A DNA stretch of 59,880 nucleotides from Methanobrevibacter thaueri (GCF_015062905.1 NZ_SUTK01000006.1:1-59880), one strand, 5' to 3'; positions 9,301 through 17,754 are shown, counted from the stretch's first letter. Numbers and translations: made by a program. Notes: generated by a model not told the origin, from the letters alone.

Positions 9301-11618
9301 CCGAAGTAGTCATAACCCTTGTAATTGTCATCCCATCCGACAATACTCATACAGTGGTTTTCTGTACTTGTCCAGGAAGTTGACATTGTAACCGCTCCGT
9401 ACTCCATAATTGCTTCTTTTACTTTATTTCTTGCATTAGGGAAATCAGAGCTGCTTGATACAACATCAGGAAGTGAAAGTATATCCTGAATATGCAATGC
9501 AGGGTTATAAATCACGGACAATGCGGAATATTCATCATAAATATCATCTCCATCATATACCGGACCGAACCAGCTTGCCAAATACGCCCAAACCAGAGCA
9601 TCATATCCTCCTCCATTAGGATCCCAACCGAACATGGAATATTCAGCCATGAGATTTTTGATGTTTTCCTCTGAAAAGTCAAATGTGATTCCTGTTGCCT
9701 TTTTAAGACATGCCTCAAGGGTTGCCACTCCACCGAAAGCCCAGCAGTTACCTCCTGTACCCTGGTCTTTAACAGGTGTGATGTATCCATAGTCCCTTGA
9801 ATCATATGATTTAGGAAGAGACCCAGGTGCAACCGGTGCGGTGAAATTGAACAAAGGCACTTCAGCAAAATGATGATGAGAATATAGGGTTTCGTAATCC
9901 ATTTTTAAAAGATAATCGTTAAATGATATATTGAAGAGATTTGCATTGAGATAATCAATATTTTCCAGTTCATAGCTACCCAATGATATACGGTTTCCGA
10001 CCTCATCGAGGAGGAAAATCTCAATGCTGTCACTGATTACACTTGAATCGATTTTAGTGATGTTAAATTGTATCATGTTTAAATTATTTAAAATAGTGTT
10101 GATCTTATTATGACCGCCACATAAAACTTTCAAGTCTACATAAGGATTGCTCAGAGAGGAATCATCGCTTTGAGCATAGAGATAGTTTCCATCACTTGAA
10201 ATAGAGAATGTAAGATTATTGCTTTGAGACACAATTTTATTTCCGTCCAATAATCCGCTGTAGACGGCCATAAACTTGTAGATATCCCTATAGACATTGT
10301 TGTTCTCTAGGGTGATAGAATCCTCATCCCCGTCAATGAAGATTACAGGACCGTTTTCCGCATAGGTCCTTATGAAATTATTTGAACTGATTATGAATGA
10401 GTTTGAAAACCTTGTGATGATTGCTCCTCCGCTGACTTTAGCCCTTGAGTTGTAGAAGCTGTTTTCCAACATATATACATTTCCATACATGTTGTAGATG
10501 GAACCTCCGTAATAATCTGCATAGTTATCGGAAAATTCATTGAATGATACATTGAGACGGGAATTGAGGTTACAGATTGCACCTCCGAAGTATGCTGAGT
10601 CATTGGTAAAGTATGAATTTTTCACATTGGAATTACCGTCCATAACATATATTGCACCTCCACCATCTTCCTGTGACCTACAATTGGTGAAATCACAACC
10701 ATCAACGGTCAATGGAGAATTTTCACAGGCAACTGCTCCTCCAAAGACAGCGGCTTTACAGTTGATAAAATCAGTGCCTATTATGTTAACTGTTGAATCT
10801 TTAGCATATATGGCCCCTCCATGTTTTGATTGGGTTGATTCGAATCTGGAATTTTTTATAGTGAGGGTACCTCTTTGAAGCTTGATTGCCCCTCCGAAGA
10901 TATCTGATCTTGTATTGTAGAAGTTACAGTTTTCAATTGTGATAGTTCCTTTATTAAGACTGACTGCCCCTCCCAAATCTGTTGCATGATTGTTCTGGAA
11001 ATTACAGTTTGTCAGCTTTACGGTAGGGCTTACGGAAGTACTTATGGAATAAATCTGGCTGTATTTGCTGTCGGCATTCCTGAAAAGCACATTTTTAGCT
11101 TCTAGATTACCGTTATTGTTTATCCTAGCACTATCAATTGTCAGTTCCTGAAGCACGAAATTGGAATTGTCCCTTACCTTAAAACCAAGGATGCTGCTTG
11201 AGGATTTGAGGATGGTATCCTGTCCCTCTCCTATGAATGTTGTCTTATAGCTTAAGGATGAACTGATTGACAGGGTACTCTGTACATTATATACTCCATT
11301 CTTGAAATGAACGGTTGAACCGAAAGCAATCCTGTCGGTGTCATAGTACTTATATGGCTTTGACTGTGAACCGTCACCGTCATATTTTGCGGATGCATCG
11401 AAATATATATGGGATGTTGCACCCAAAACATCCTCATCATTCGCTACTGTCAATGATTCATTGTCTGAGCTGTCCTGCTCTAAAACTATCTGTTCATCTT
11501 CACTGCTTTGTGTCTGATTCGTATCTCCTGCAATATCATCCGAAGCCGAAACGCATGATATCACGAAAAGAATGCAAACCAATATTGAAATTACCATCAA
11601 TCCCTTCTTGTAATTCAT
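6345..11618 (-). CDS. giant adhesin-like surface protein with papain-family (C1) peptidase domain
   Basis: A secreted 1757-residue protein. A signal peptide (about residues 1-25) is followed by an acidic S/D/Q-rich stretch. Residues about 90-480 form right-handed beta-helix repeats (recurring N.C.F.N....GGA...). A C1 peptidase domain spans about 600-810, with oxyanion-hole Q619, nucleophile C625 (GGNCWAFG), H755 (ENHCMSIVGW) and N784 (IVKNSYGPDW), so the catalytic triad is intact. A lectin-like domain covers about 820-965. Seven or eight Ig-like repeats follow, and the last ~90 residues are a lysine-rich Ig-like unit. Adhesins of this kind are common in Methanobrevibacter and thought to mediate attachment. 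The peptidase could act on host, microbial or its own chain; the target is unknown. Confidence 0.93.
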   Translation of the reverse strand: MNYKKGLMVISILVCILFVISCVSASDDIAGDTNQTQSSEDEQIVLEQDSSDNESLTVANDEDVLGATSHIYFDASAKYDGDGSQSKPYKYYDTDRIAFGSTVHFKNGVYNVQSTLSISSSLSYKTTFIGEGQDTILKSSSSILGFKVRDNSNFVLQELTIDSARINNNGNLEAKNVLFRNADSKYSQIYSISTSVSPTVKLTNCNFQNNHATDLGGAVSLNKGTITIENCNFYNTRSDIFGGAIKLQRGTLTIKNSRFESTQSKHGGAIYAKDSTVNIIGTDFINCKAAVFGGAVACENSPLTVDGCDFTNCRSQEDGGGAIYVMDGNSNVKNSYFTNDSAYFGGAICNLNSRLNVSFNEFSDNYADYYGGSIYNMYGNVYMLENSFYNSRAKVSGGAIITRFSNSFIISSNNFIRTYAENGPVIFIDGDEDSITLENNNVYRDIYKFMAVYSGLLDGNKIVSQSNNLTFSISSDGNYLYAQSDDSSLSNPYVDLKVLCGGHNKINTILNNLNMIQFNITKIDSSVISDSIEIFLLDEVGNRISLGSYELENIDYLNANLFNISFNDYLLKMDYETLYSHHHFAEVPLFNFTAPVAPGSLPKSYDSRDYGYITPVKDQGTGGNCWAFGGVATLEACLKKATGITFDFSEENIKNLMAEYSMFGWDPNGGGYDALVWAYLASWFGPVYDGDDIYDEYSALSVIYNPALHIQDILSLPDVVSSSSDFPNARNKVKEAIMEYGAVTMSTSWTSTENHCMSIVGWDDNYKGYDYFGSYTQGAWIVKNSYGPDWEYNGYLYISYYRTIYDLYTFIFAPIAKEYSDIYQYDYGGYSKYFGIPNQPNYFKNKFTSRESDILSAVSTYFQSNTDYTIRVYINGVLNSTQSGNGHTGYNIIHLDNEVQLAKGDVFEIEFETQNSFIPVYSANYNNKETFSSGLSFYKTFAGGNWIDLYSSTTPRVACIKAFTRPAHLEEFEVNFRNIFPTVPLGTDIPFTVTLPGNVHGLVTFTINGQNYYVEAVDGKATLNIAFTKTGQYTISVHYESSLAESNNISFRFSVVDASVQSVISIKTDDVVKYYGGFGNFNATLTDYFGIPLAGKTLTVKVNGKTYTPKTDADGEISIDLNLNPGIYTVYTYYGNKVETSKFIVKSTIGAVDTSGEFLNTFVNATFMDSNGQFLQGGNAIFHVDGKEFIGAINGSGFSLIELDLDAGNYTMTITNPVTGEQTVRNLFIDKTTPGFFTISIYQYGHLVSIYADLPFNANGYVTLQCEEFQSTYSPINKSGYTTLKMNNLPVGNHVLTAYYEGDDNYMGVYNINRNFTVYETNIEITSYDSSFYYDYLNPGIYTVHVRNNGLPVQNGDVVITIDGHTRSAPCRDGIAYIRIFEKPGIYQAVLEYGGVNITHEIHVKPTIIADATFNCNYSQSAVSATFIDAHGNYIQNRDVTFYVGADEYHGTTDANGYMTMNVAASAGSHEVVFINPVTMDEFRSVLNVSKITPQLDYRIKENSDSYSFAGILSQAATGGTLVYTFEGKEYLIKYARGFADFKITPVREGDFSIGVRFTGDHNLEPVSGSFIVHMNNKADVFTVSGLTVNYGQNGRVAITLSDASGRLKANSRITVVVDGKTSYLTTNSYGMAYYTVNLNAGTHSLKLTSNNNGNKAVNLVVKKSTPVLTLPKKTFKVKVKTKKYTVTFKLFNKNLKNYKLTLKVKGKKYNAVTNAKGQATFKITKLNKKGTFKAVVTFGGDGNLNKVSKSVKIKVK

Positions 11619-11739
11619 AATATATCATCCAATTTCGATTTATCATCTAAATTGAATTATATTTTTGTAATTACTAATTAATTAATGTATCTACAAGATT
11701 ATTTAAAAAAAAGAATATTTCAGTATGTTAACAATTAAT

Positions 11740-11757
11740 TCAAAAAAATAAAAAAGG
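11740..11757 (-). terminator. T-rich terminator after the hdrA operon
   Basis: On the minus strand, 13 bases after the hdrA stop, the sequence reads CCTTTTTTATTTTTTTG, a typical archaeal oligo-T terminator. Confidence 0.5.
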
Positions 11758-11770
11758 TTGAAGGGAAAAA

Positions 11771-14080
11771 TTATAGTTCCACTTCATCCAACTGTTCAAT
11801 CTTATTGTCGAATTCGGTCAGCTTGCGGGCAAGCCCTGAGAAATATGGGATATACACTTTTGAGAAGGTAATCCTTTCCGGATTCTCGCCCATCTCTGAA
11901 ATCCTGTCCTTGACCCTTTGGATTTTGCGCTCGACCTCATCATACATGAGATCTCCCGGAAACTCACCGATGAATACACCATCGGCACCGTTGTCAAGGG
12001 CATAGTGTATATGCTTCGGACTTACACGGTTTACTGAAATGACCTTGATTATATGTATGGATTCAGGATACTTGAGCCTGTTGACTCCTATGTTGTCGGC
12101 TGCGGTGTATCCGATATTGTCCAGGAACACCAGTATCATGCGTTCGCCTTCCCTCTTTTTGGACAATACTCCCTTGATGGTTGCCAGTATCTTCTCGTCT
12201 ATGTTTCCGTTCACGTGAATCGCCCTCTGGTTACATCCGACAAGACACTTTCCGCATCCTGTACAGCTCATCGGATCTATATATATCTGGTCATTCTGTA
12301 TGCTCATTGACTTGTATTTGCATCTCTCGATGCAGTCTCCGCAGACTATACACTTTTCAGTGTCGATTTCAGCTATGAACGGCTCTATTTCAACACCGCC
12401 ATAGTTGTATTCGTTGACCTTTGCCGCTGCGGCTGTCGCCTGCATGATTGAATCGGTGATGTCCTTCGGCTCATGGGCGGTTCCGCAGACGAATATTCCC
12501 TGAACATCTGTTGCCACAGGCTTGATTTTCGGATGTGATTCCTTGATGAATCCGTCCTCTGTAATTCCCACATTCAGGATTTCAGCAATCTCTGCAGTTC
12601 CCTCAGACGGCTCCATTGCAGTTGAAAGCACCACCATGTCAGCTTCGATTTCAATGAATTCGCCCTTGAGTGTATCCTCTGTTCTGACGATGAAGTTGTC
12701 TCCCTTCTTGACGACCTCTCCCGGCCTTCCCCTGAGGAACCTAACCTCGTTCTCCTGTGTGTGTTTGTAATATTTCTCAAACATTCCAGGGGTCCTGACA
12801 TCGGTATAGCATATCAGAACATCCGTGTCGGGATACTTGTGCTTTATGATGTTTGCGTTCTTAAGTGCAACTGTGCAGCATATTTTAGAACAGTACCTGT
12901 GGCCGTCTGGCTTTTCATCCCTTGAGCCTACACACTGTATCATCACCACACGCTTCGGAACCTCGCCGTTAGATTTGAGAAGCTTTCCCTTTGTAGGTCC
13001 GTTTACCCCAGTGATACGGCCCAATTCGGACTGGGTTATTACATCATCATACCTTGTGTATCCGTATTCCGGACGCTTTTCCATGTCAAAGAGCTTGTGG
13101 CCTGTTGCAACAACTATTGAACCGACCTGCAGAGGAATCCTTTCAGGCTTTCCCCTGAGCCTGATGGCTTTCATGGTACATGCCTTTACGCAGTTGCTGC
13201 ATTTGTCGCAGTTGTCCATATCTATTACATATGCTTCGGGATATGACTGTCCGAATGGCCTGTAGATGGCCTTGCGCATTGACAGGTTGTCGTTCCAGTC
13301 GTTCGGAACCTCCACTTCACAGGCCTCTGCGCATTTTCCGCAGGCGATGCACCTTTCCGTGTCGACATATCTTGGGGATTTCTCCAGTATCAGGTTATAT
13401 GTCCCTGCCCTTCTTTCAGCTTCGATGACCTTGGTGTTTGTCAGCACCTCAATGTTCTCGTTCCACACCAATTCATTCAATATTGGATTCAAAAGACACA
13501 TTCCGCATTCCTCTGCAATCTTGACAGGGGAGAATACCTTACCTATCTTTGCCATGTGCCCTCCTATTGACGGAGACTGCTCGATGAGGGTTACCTTTGT
13601 TCCCTGCTTTGCAAGGGACAACGCCGCATTCATGCCGGCTATACCTCCGCCGATGACCGCAACCTCATCAGGGGTCTGGCAATATATAGGGTCAACGGCA
13701 TCGGACTGCTTTACCTTCTCGATTGATGCGTTGATAAGCGTCAGTGCCTTGTGGGTTGCCAGTTCCTTGTTGTCATGCACCCATGAGCACTGTTCACGTA
13801 TGTTTGCCATATCCATGAGATATGGGTTTAGGGGCTTCACATAATCCTGAAATGTCTTTTCATGGGATATGGGTGAGCATGCCGCCACAACCACACGGTC
13901 AAGATCATGGTCAAATATGGCATCACGTATGATCTTTCGACCATTGAGTGAACATAAGTTTTCAAACTGTCCTATAAATTCCACATTGAGTTCTTCGCGA
14001 ACCCTATCCAAATCTATAATGTCGGAGATATTTCCTCCGCACTCACATAAAAACACGCCAACTTTTAAATCATCTCTCAT
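11771..14080 (-). CDS. hdrA: HdrA-type FAD/iron-sulfur protein with C-terminal MvhD-like domain
   Basis: An electron-bifurcating-type heterodisulfide reductase A paralogue of 769 residues (start at 14080, where AAAGGAGGT precedes the ATG). Seen in order: an N-terminal CECGG block, the FAD-binding GGGIAGMNAAL (about residue 145), the HdrA cysteine region EECGMC, two inserted [4Fe-4S] motifs (CIACGKCAEAC, CDKCSNCVKAC), the rest of the flavin domain, two C-terminal [4Fe-4S] motifs (CIVCGDCIERC, CTGCGKCLVGC), and an MvhD-like domain at about 650-735. Normal HdrA has about 650 residues; the extra length is the MvhD-like part, which lacks the cysteines of true MvhD. Last gene of the comA-mmp16-hdrCBA operon, overlapping hdrB by 11 bases. 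The symbol denotes the family; the substrate need not be CoM-S-S-CoB. Confidence 0.9.
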   Translation of the reverse strand: MRDDLKVGVFLCECGGNISDIIDLDRVREELNVEFIGQFENLCSLNGRKIIRDAIFDHDLDRVVVAACSPISHEKTFQDYVKPLNPYLMDMANIREQCSWVHDNKELATHKALTLINASIEKVKQSDAVDPIYCQTPDEVAVIGGGIAGMNAALSLAKQGTKVTLIEQSPSIGGHMAKIGKVFSPVKIAEECGMCLLNPILNELVWNENIEVLTNTKVIEAERRAGTYNLILEKSPRYVDTERCIACGKCAEACEVEVPNDWNDNLSMRKAIYRPFGQSYPEAYVIDMDNCDKCSNCVKACTMKAIRLRGKPERIPLQVGSIVVATGHKLFDMEKRPEYGYTRYDDVITQSELGRITGVNGPTKGKLLKSNGEVPKRVVMIQCVGSRDEKPDGHRYCSKICCTVALKNANIIKHKYPDTDVLICYTDVRTPGMFEKYYKHTQENEVRFLRGRPGEVVKKGDNFIVRTEDTLKGEFIEIEADMVVLSTAMEPSEGTAEIAEILNVGITEDGFIKESHPKIKPVATDVQGIFVCGTAHEPKDITDSIMQATAAAAKVNEYNYGGVEIEPFIAEIDTEKCIVCGDCIERCKYKSMSIQNDQIYIDPMSCTGCGKCLVGCNQRAIHVNGNIDEKILATIKGVLSKKREGERMILVFLDNIGYTAADNIGVNRLKYPESIHIIKVISVNRVSPKHIHYALDNGADGVFIGEFPGDLMYDEVERKIQRVKDRISEMGENPERITFSKVYIPYFSGLARKLTEFDNKIEQLDEVEL

Positions 14081-15017
14081 TTGCAACCTCCTTTAAATCC
14101 TTAATTATTGAATCGATTGGTACTGTATGGGCCTTGGCGCCGATAACCTTATCAAGGTCTCCGCCCATTGCCAAGGCTATGAACTGCGCAACATTCAAAT
14201 GTATTGCCTTGAAGTTTCTGCCTTCACGTTCCGCTATTAGATGCTGATACCTGTCAAACTGGATATGGCAGTTCGGGCACAGGTGAACGAGAATGTCGAC
14301 ATCCTCATCGCAGATTGCATTCATCTTGTCTGCAGTGGCTGTGAATGACAGTTCGGGATTTGAATACCTCTGGCGGAAGCCTGTTCCGCATGTGGCTCTC
14401 TTGTGGTCATACCATCCTATTGTTTCACATCCGCATTCGGCTATAAGCTCATCTATTATGTTCGGGTCCCTCACTCCTCCGATTGTGTCCTCATAGTGGA
14501 CCTTGCAGTAATGGCAGCCGTGATGGGTTGCAATCTTATACCCGCTCAGGTCATACTTGATGTGGTCTTTTATCTCATCCTTCTTGGCATATAGTATGTC
14601 CACCACATGGAATATGTTTTCTGTGGGATTCAGGTCATCCTTCTCATACTTTAAATGGGACAGGCCGTTCTCTTCGAATAACTGATTGATCTGATTTCTC
14701 AGCTCATCTTTCCTGTTGAGGAGCTTGACCGATTTCTTGTTGATTGCATAGCATGTAGCACACATCATGACAAGGTTCGGCCTTCCGATTTCCCTTGCAA
14801 TCCTGAAGTTCCTTGCCCCTATTGCTGTTGTGTCAATCTGGCTGAACACATCGGAATAGTGGCCAAGGCCTGTGCAGCAGGTCTGCTTTGGTGATATCTC
14901 ATAGTCTATTCCCAGCTTGTCGAAGACGAATTTGGTTGATGCCTCAACGCCGGGATACTCTACGCTTACAAGACAGCTTCTGAACAGGAGTATGTCCTTA
15001 GTCGGTATGTTCTTCAT
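14070..15017 (-). CDS. hdrB: HdrB-type CCG-domain iron-sulfur protein
   Basis: Paralogue of heterodisulfide reductase subunit B, the subunit that cleaves disulfides on two non-cubane [4Fe-4S] clusters. In the 315-residue chain the first CCG domain is complete (FRSCLVSVEYPG, QTCCTGLGHY, MMCATC). In the second, GCHYC and HLCPNC are present, but the expected adjacent cysteine pair is reduced to one cysteine (RATCGTGF). The start at 15017 has GGAGGGTGACA directly upstream; the GTG at 15023 is less likely. It overlaps hdrC by 20 bases. The changed motif suggests a different substrate from CoM-S-S-CoB, or an altered cluster. Confidence 0.88.
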   Translation of the reverse strand: MKNIPTKDILLFRSCLVSVEYPGVEASTKFVFDKLGIDYEISPKQTCCTGLGHYSDVFSQIDTTAIGARNFRIAREIGRPNLVMMCATCYAINKKSVKLLNRKDELRNQINQLFEENGLSHLKYEKDDLNPTENIFHVVDILYAKKDEIKDHIKYDLSGYKIATHHGCHYCKVHYEDTIGGVRDPNIIDELIAECGCETIGWYDHKRATCGTGFRQRYSNPELSFTATADKMNAICDEDVDILVHLCPNCHIQFDRYQHLIAEREGRNFKAIHLNVAQFIALAMGGDLDKVIGAKAHTVPIDSIIKDLKEVANER

Positions 15018-15612
15018 TGTCACCCTCCTCTGTTTGCCTTATCCTTTCGATCTTGTCCTTGAAACCTGTTATGGTCAATATTTTGCTTACCTCATCAATG
15101 ACGTCCTCAGACGGCATCAGCGGAGGGTCAAGTTCCAGTTCATTTCGGATTTCATCAAGGTTCTGCCTGAACTCCCACCAGCCCGGCACGTCACGGTCGA
15201 TGTCTGCAAAGAACCTTTCAGGTATCGCTCCGATTGCCGCTGTGAAGTATGAATCGGCAAAGCCCAGATACTCGTATAGTTTGTCATATCCTTTTTCGGA
15301 TTCTATTGCAATCTGCTTCAATATCTGGTTTACCTCACATACGCTGTTTCCAACGGGACATACGCTGTGGCAGGTATAGCAGTAGAAGCAGTTCCAGATG
15401 TTGTCATCATCTATAATGGTCTCATCGCCTTCAAGAACCCTTTCTATTATGTCACGGGGATTGTAGTCGGAGTGCCTTGCTGCGGGACATGTTGATGTGC
15501 ACATTCCGCACTGAACGCATTTGAGCACCCCATCCTCCTTTGAGTTTTTGACGTCCCTTATGATCTTTTCGGCAAAATCAATGGGGGAGTCGTTAATCCT
15601 TTGAGTGGTCAT
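14998..15612 (-). CDS. hdrC: HdrC-type iron-sulfur protein
   Basis: Electron-transfer subunit expected to link HdrA to HdrB. The 204-residue protein has two classic [4Fe-4S] motifs, CVQCGMCTSTCPAARH (about residue 32) and CFYCYTCHSVCPVGN (about residue 74), and a helical C-terminal half. The ATG overlaps the mmp16 stop as ATGA, implying translational coupling. Its acidic tail (about 20 residues) is longer than in the respiratory HdrC as I remember it. Confidence 0.9.
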   Translation of the reverse strand: MTTQRINDSPIDFAEKIIRDVKNSKEDGVLKCVQCGMCTSTCPAARHSDYNPRDIIERVLEGDETIIDDDNIWNCFYCYTCHSVCPVGNSVCEVNQILKQIAIESEKGYDKLYEYLGFADSYFTAAIGAIPERFFADIDRDVPGWWEFRQNLDEIRNELELDPPLMPSEDVIDEVSKILTITGFKDKIERIRQTEEGDNEEHTD

Positions 15613-16859
15613 AGTTTAAACTCTCTTTTTTCAATCATCTGTTTTAATTTTAATGATAGTTTGTTGGCCCTAAGCCTGTCTGATTGTCTTAAAATGATAG
15701 GAACTGTAACGTCCTCATCGTTTATGTGCAGATTGACGCTTCCGGTATTCATGTCAAAGGCGTCATTCCTGCAGTAGTGTGAACACATTCCGCATCCGAA
15801 ACAGTATGCAAGATTGATTCTTCTGTTTGTGAACGCATTTGTCGGACAGACGCTTTCCACGGTACAGCTGTCGCATGAAGAACACTTGTCGCTATTGTAG
15901 CGCGGTCTCAGGTCATGTCCGGTCCACATCTTGCCGTAGTCTGTACTGTCAAGTGGCAAGTGGCGTCCCCTGATGTCAGCCACTGGCAGGTCAATCATGT
16001 CATCTGTAATGAGCAGATTGTTGTATATCTCCTCTGTAAGCACAGGTATTGGAATCGCTACGGTATCATATACCTCTCCGCCCTGTGATGTCTTGAATCC
16101 TCCAAGGTAATACGGGTCCATCTCTGTAAGGTCGGCTGAAAGCATAAGGTTAGGCTTTTCTGCACTTGACCTTGTACCGTCTCCCAAAATGTATCCGACC
16201 GCACCGTTTAGAAGGACTCTCTTTCCCTCCTTGATTGCGTTGTGTGGGATGTCGTTTTGAAGAGGGTTCAAGTCGCCGCATCCTGAAAATGTCAGTCCAT
16301 TAAGGTTTCCTTCAAGAGGTATTGCCGCAAATATTGACCGGACCTCTTCGCTTCCAGGATTGGTGAATGCTGTGTAGTTCTTGAATGCCATTCTGGCACC
16401 TATAATCTGTGCACGTGTGATGTCATCCTTTGTGATTGTGCTTTCGATGGTCTTGCCCTCTGCACTTTCAACCCTGACGTCAATAGGATTGCCTTCAAGG
16501 ATTTCCTTTAAAAGGAATCCTCCGCCGTATGACTCGTCATGTATTGAGTGTGCTGTTCCGTGAAGTATCACGTCAACTGATCCAAGCCATTCGTTTGGGC
16601 ATGGTCCTGCATAGGCCGGAACGCCGTTCAGGTACACCTCATTTGCCCTTATGAACACTCCAGGGTCTGAGACTATGAAGTTGAGTATCGCCGCCGTTCC
16701 GCTCATCACTCCGCATGTTCCGCAGGTGACCACGTCCACTTCATCGAAGCTTGGAGTGTCATCATTTCTTATGAGCTTTTTAAATTCTTCTGCCGTATAT
16801 ATATTGGCTTCGCCGTCCTCAATCTTTTTGTTGATTTGGCTGATGCTTCTGGTTGTCAA
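15609..16859 (-). CDS. mmp16: methanogenesis marker 16 metalloprotein (DUF39/homocysteine-biosynthesis family with ferredoxin domain)
   Basis: A 416-residue protein of the DUF39 family. Members of this family act in homocysteine formation by reductive transfer of sulfide to aspartate semialdehyde in methanogens. Visible are the conserved cysteine motif VVTCGTCGVMSGTAA, GPCPNEWLG, SGCGDLNPLQND, a GGF/GGE-rich region and, at about residues 325-370, two [4Fe-4S] motifs (CSSCDSC...CP, CFGCGMCSHYC). The ferredoxin domain fused to DUF39 is the marker-16 architecture. The start is a TTG with AGGAGAG upstream. It lies between comA and hdrC, so a sulfur-inserting role in coenzyme M synthesis is attractive but unproven. 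Confidence 0.85.
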   Translation of the reverse strand: MTTRSISQINKKIEDGEANIYTAEEFKKLIRNDDTPSFDEVDVVTCGTCGVMSGTAAILNFIVSDPGVFIRANEVYLNGVPAYAGPCPNEWLGSVDVILHGTAHSIHDESYGGGFLLKEILEGNPIDVRVESAEGKTIESTITKDDITRAQIIGARMAFKNYTAFTNPGSEEVRSIFAAIPLEGNLNGLTFSGCGDLNPLQNDIPHNAIKEGKRVLLNGAVGYILGDGTRSSAEKPNLMLSADLTEMDPYYLGGFKTSQGGEVYDTVAIPIPVLTEEIYNNLLITDDMIDLPVADIRGRHLPLDSTDYGKMWTGHDLRPRYNSDKCSSCDSCTVESVCPTNAFTNRRINLAYCFGCGMCSHYCRNDAFDMNTGSVNLHINDEDVTVPIILRQSDRLRANKLSLKLKQMIEKREFKL

Positions 16860-16910
16860 TTTTTTACTCTCCTGATTGTTTTAACTGCCAACGCCCGAGT
16901 TAAATACAAA

Positions 16911-17681
16911 TTATATTTTGCCAACTGTATCTCCCCTCAAACCCTGCCTAAGGGTTTCAAGAGATGTTATGTCATCACTGGAAACATTGCCCAGGTTGAC
17001 AGTGTTTCCAAGCTTGAGTATGAAAAAGACCTGCTGGTCCTTGTTTGGAGCTTCCCATAATATCCTGTCTGCATCGATCTTATCCAGAATCATGTCTATT
17101 TCGTCTTCCTTGGCGTTTCCTGCCTTGTCGAATATGCCTATGTTCTTTCCGCCTTCCCTCGCTTCCACTATCACAAGTGAGGAACCTGCATCCAGCTCTT
17201 CCTGCATGTATCCTATCCTTTCATCGATGGAAAGTTCCTTATCCAATTCGGGATTTTTCTTGCCGACTTCAGACAATACCTCAAATCCTTCCTGCTTTGC
17301 TCTTTTGATGCAGTTCAATTTGTCATCATGACTGATGTTTGTGGATCCGTCTGATATTTCAATGGCCGGAAAGCCCAGTTCACGGGCTTCTTTGAAAAAT
17401 TCGTCCAGTTTATCGTTCATGTATGCAAGCTCGAAGAGTGTCCCTCCTGTGTATGGGGTTATGTCATGGGCCCTGTACATCACTACCTTGGCCTTTATGA
17501 TGTCCTGCTCATGGACGATTGATGTTCCCCATCCGAATTTCAGATAGTCCACATATTCTCCGGATATGTTCATAAGGCTTTCTGCGGTTTCAAGGCCAAG
17601 TCCCTTGTCCAGAACCATTGTAATTCCACAATTTCTAGGTTTCTCTTCACGTTTTTTGGATAAAAATTCAAAGGATTTCAA
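16911..17681 (-). CDS. comA: phosphosulfolactate synthase
   Basis: First enzyme of phosphoenolpyruvate-dependent coenzyme M synthesis: sulfite plus PEP gives (R)-phosphosulfolactate. The 256-residue TIM-barrel protein shows TMVLDKGLGL, YLKFGWGTS, PYTGGTLFE, AIEISDGS, EVGKK and VEAREGG, all conserved ComA blocks with acidic Mg2+/PEP ligands. The start is a TTG at 17681 with GTGATAT just upstream. It is the first gene of the operon, 51 bases before mmp16. Confidence 0.94.
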   Translation of the reverse strand: MKSFEFLSKKREEKPRNCGITMVLDKGLGLETAESLMNISGEYVDYLKFGWGTSIVHEQDIIKAKVVMYRAHDITPYTGGTLFELAYMNDKLDEFFKEARELGFPAIEISDGSTNISHDDKLNCIKRAKQEGFEVLSEVGKKNPELDKELSIDERIGYMQEELDAGSSLVIVEAREGGKNIGIFDKAGNAKEDEIDMILDKIDADRILWEAPNKDQQVFFILKLGNTVNLGNVSSDDITSLETLRQGLRGDTVGKI

Positions 17682-17729
17682 GATATCACAATTGTTATTT
17701 AATTTCTATAAAATGTTGTTAGTTATATT

Positions 17730-17748
17730 GTCATATATAATATTTACA
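17730..17748 (-). promoter_or_regulatory. candidate promoter of the comA-mmp16-hdrCBA operon
   Basis: The minus strand reads TGTAAATATTATATATGAC, with a TATA-like TTATATATGA about 50-60 bases before the comA TTG. Pattern-based assignment only. Confidence 0.4.
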
Positions 17749-17754
17749 CTTTGC

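Noticed and set aside
13266..13844. 192-codon plus-strand frame inside hdrA
   Set aside because: It is an antisense frame within a clearly coding, conserved iron-sulfur flavoprotein.
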